From Verrucomicrobiales bacterium (lineage in GTDB: Bacteria > Verrucomicrobiota > Verrucomicrobiia > Verrucomicrobiales > DEV007): a DNA stretch of 8,009 nucleotides. The position numbers and the translations under genes were made by a program. Below, piece after piece: positions 7,035-8,009 of the stretch. The number at the start of each line of letters is the position of its first letter. The first letter of the stretch is position 1. A model generated the notes under the pieces. That model saw only the letters and a program-made list of their open reading frames with translations, was not told the DNA's origin and ran no database searches. Where the stretch lies: assembly GCA_002684575.1 (NCBI GenBank), contig NYVP01000143.1, forward strand, positions 6,085 to 14,093. The letters run 5' to 3'.

Positions 7035-8009
7035 ATGAAATGCCTCCCTTTAGTTTTAATTTTATTTGTCTTTTTGAAAGAAATAAGGGCTGAATCGCAG
7101 TTTGTGATGGATGATGGCCTTGAGTTAACGCTCAGTGCTTCAGAACCAGAAATACTTAGTCTTAGTAATATAGATGTAGATCACAAGGGTAGGGTATGGG
7201 CCTGTGAAGTTATTAACTATGGTCCCAATAAAGGGAAGAGAAAAGAGGGTGATAGAATCCTGATTATGGAAGATAAAGACGGTGATGGTAAGATGGACGA
7301 AGTTAAGACTTTTTATGAGGGAAATGATGTCAATGCAGCTATGGGACTGTGTGTTTTAAGTGACAGAGTGATTGTTTCTGTAACACCCAACGTCTGGGTG
7401 TTTTTCGATGATGATGGTGACGACCGAGCCGATCGAAAAGAATTATTATTTACCGGAGATGGGGCCGAGTGCCATGACCACTCCTATCATTCACTAGTGT
7501 TTGGTCCTGATGGGAAAATGTATTGGAATTTTGGTAATACTGGAAAAAATCTCAAAAACAAAAGTGGTGATATTTTAAAGGATTTGCACGGAAGAAATGT
7601 TGAAGATAAAGGTAAACCTTTCTGGGGAGGAATGGTTTTTAGATCTGATTTAGACGGTGGTGGTATTGAAATTCTTGGTCATAATTTTAGAAATAATTAT
7701 GAAGTGACCGTAGATTCATTCGGCTCTCTGTGGCAGTCAGACAATGACGACGATGGAAATAGAGCGACCCGCATTAATTTTATTTTAGAAGGGGGTAACT
7801 ATGGTTATTTGGATGAATTGACCGGTGAAGGCTGGCGAAAGGAAAGGGTAGGTATGCATCGGGATGTATCACTAAAGCATTGGCATTTAAATGATCCTGG
7901 AGTTGTTCCAAACGTCTTACAGACCGGGGCTGGAGCTCCGACTGGCATAACAGTTTATGAGGGTAAACTATTGCCCAAAAGATACTGGAATCAGCTAATT
8001 CATTGTGAA
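7035..8009 (+). CDS. PVC-type membrane-bound dehydrogenase-like beta-propeller protein (TIGR02604-like), N-terminal part
   Basis: The reading frame is open from the ATG at 7035 to the window edge: 325 residues with no stop, so the 3' end is missing. A Sec signal peptide (MKCLPLVLILFVFLKEIRA, cleavage near residue 19) is followed by FVMDDGLELTLSASEPEILSLSNIDVDHKGRVWACE, the usual opening of the family. Blade-like repeats follow: DRILIMEDKDGDGKMDE (73-89), VFFDDDGDDRADRKE (122-136) and HDHSYHSLVFGPDGKMYWNFGN (147-168). The most diagnostic stretch is HNFRNNYEVTVDSFGSLWQSDNDDDGNRATRINF (216-249), then GNYGYLDELTGEGW and HLNDPGVVPNVLQTGAGAPTGI (284-305). Full-length members often continue into HEAT-like repeats and a C-terminal cytochrome c CxxCH heme site; neither is visible here. 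The dehydrogenase name is family-based and the substrate is unknown. The protein probably acts in the periplasm. Confidence 0.9.
   Translation, partial: MKCLPLVLILFVFLKEIRAESQFVMDDGLELTLSASEPEILSLSNIDVDHKGRVWACEVINYGPNKGKRKEGDRILIMEDKDGDGKMDEVKTFYEGNDVNAAMGLCVLSDRVIVSVTPNVWVFFDDDGDDRADRKELLFTGDGAECHDHSYHSLVFGPDGKMYWNFGNTGKNLKNKSGDILKDLHGRNVEDKGKPFWGGMVFRSDLDGGGIEILGHNFRNNYEVTVDSFGSLWQSDNDDDGNRATRINFILEGGNYGYLDELTGEGWRKERVGMHRDVSLKHWHLNDPGVVPNVLQTGAGAPTGITVYEGKLLPKRYWNQLIHCE

Overview
The window reads as a piece of a marine-type Verrucomicrobiota (PVC superphylum) genome. This is inferred from protein families, not from a marker gene. Three kinds of protein common in Verrucomicrobia and Planctomycetes lie together: a Tat-exported Gfo/Idh/MocA oxidoreductase, a giant secreted lamin-tail/CotH protein, and the N-terminal part of a PVC-type membrane-bound dehydrogenase-like (TIGR02604-type) beta-propeller protein. 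The giant protein ends in the calcium-loop plus 'S-S-D-L..W' beta module often seen at the C-termini of verrucomicrobial exported proteins. Base composition leans A+T, and ribosome binding sites are weak or absent, as is common in this group.

Layout: bases 5-1372 (+) encode the oxidoreductase. Bases 1369-6918 (-) encode an 1849-residue multidomain secreted protein. It has four lamin-tail (LTD) units, two copies of a galactose-binding-like beta-sandwich, a jelly-roll-like region, Ig-like domains, a CotH kinase-like domain and a calcium-loop C-terminal module. The first two genes converge and their stop codons interlock in the four bases CTAA, leaving no intergenic space or separate terminator. 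Bases 6919-7034 are a 116-base divergent intergenic region with a perfect 14-bp palindrome and two smaller inverted repeats. Bases 7035-8009 (+) encode the first 325 residues of the beta-propeller protein, which runs off the window.

All three proteins carry export signals (one Tat, two Sec), so the whole window is devoted to the envelope or extracellular space. The genes do not form one operon. A shared role, such as handling extracellular sugars or polymers, is plausible from the families but not demonstrated. I see no RNA genes, mobile elements, CRISPR arrays or integration scars. The most notable points are the architecture of the giant protein (an LTD apparently split by a paralogous beta-sandwich), its predicted export with a kinase-like domain, the interlocked convergent stops, and the palindromic divergent promoter region.
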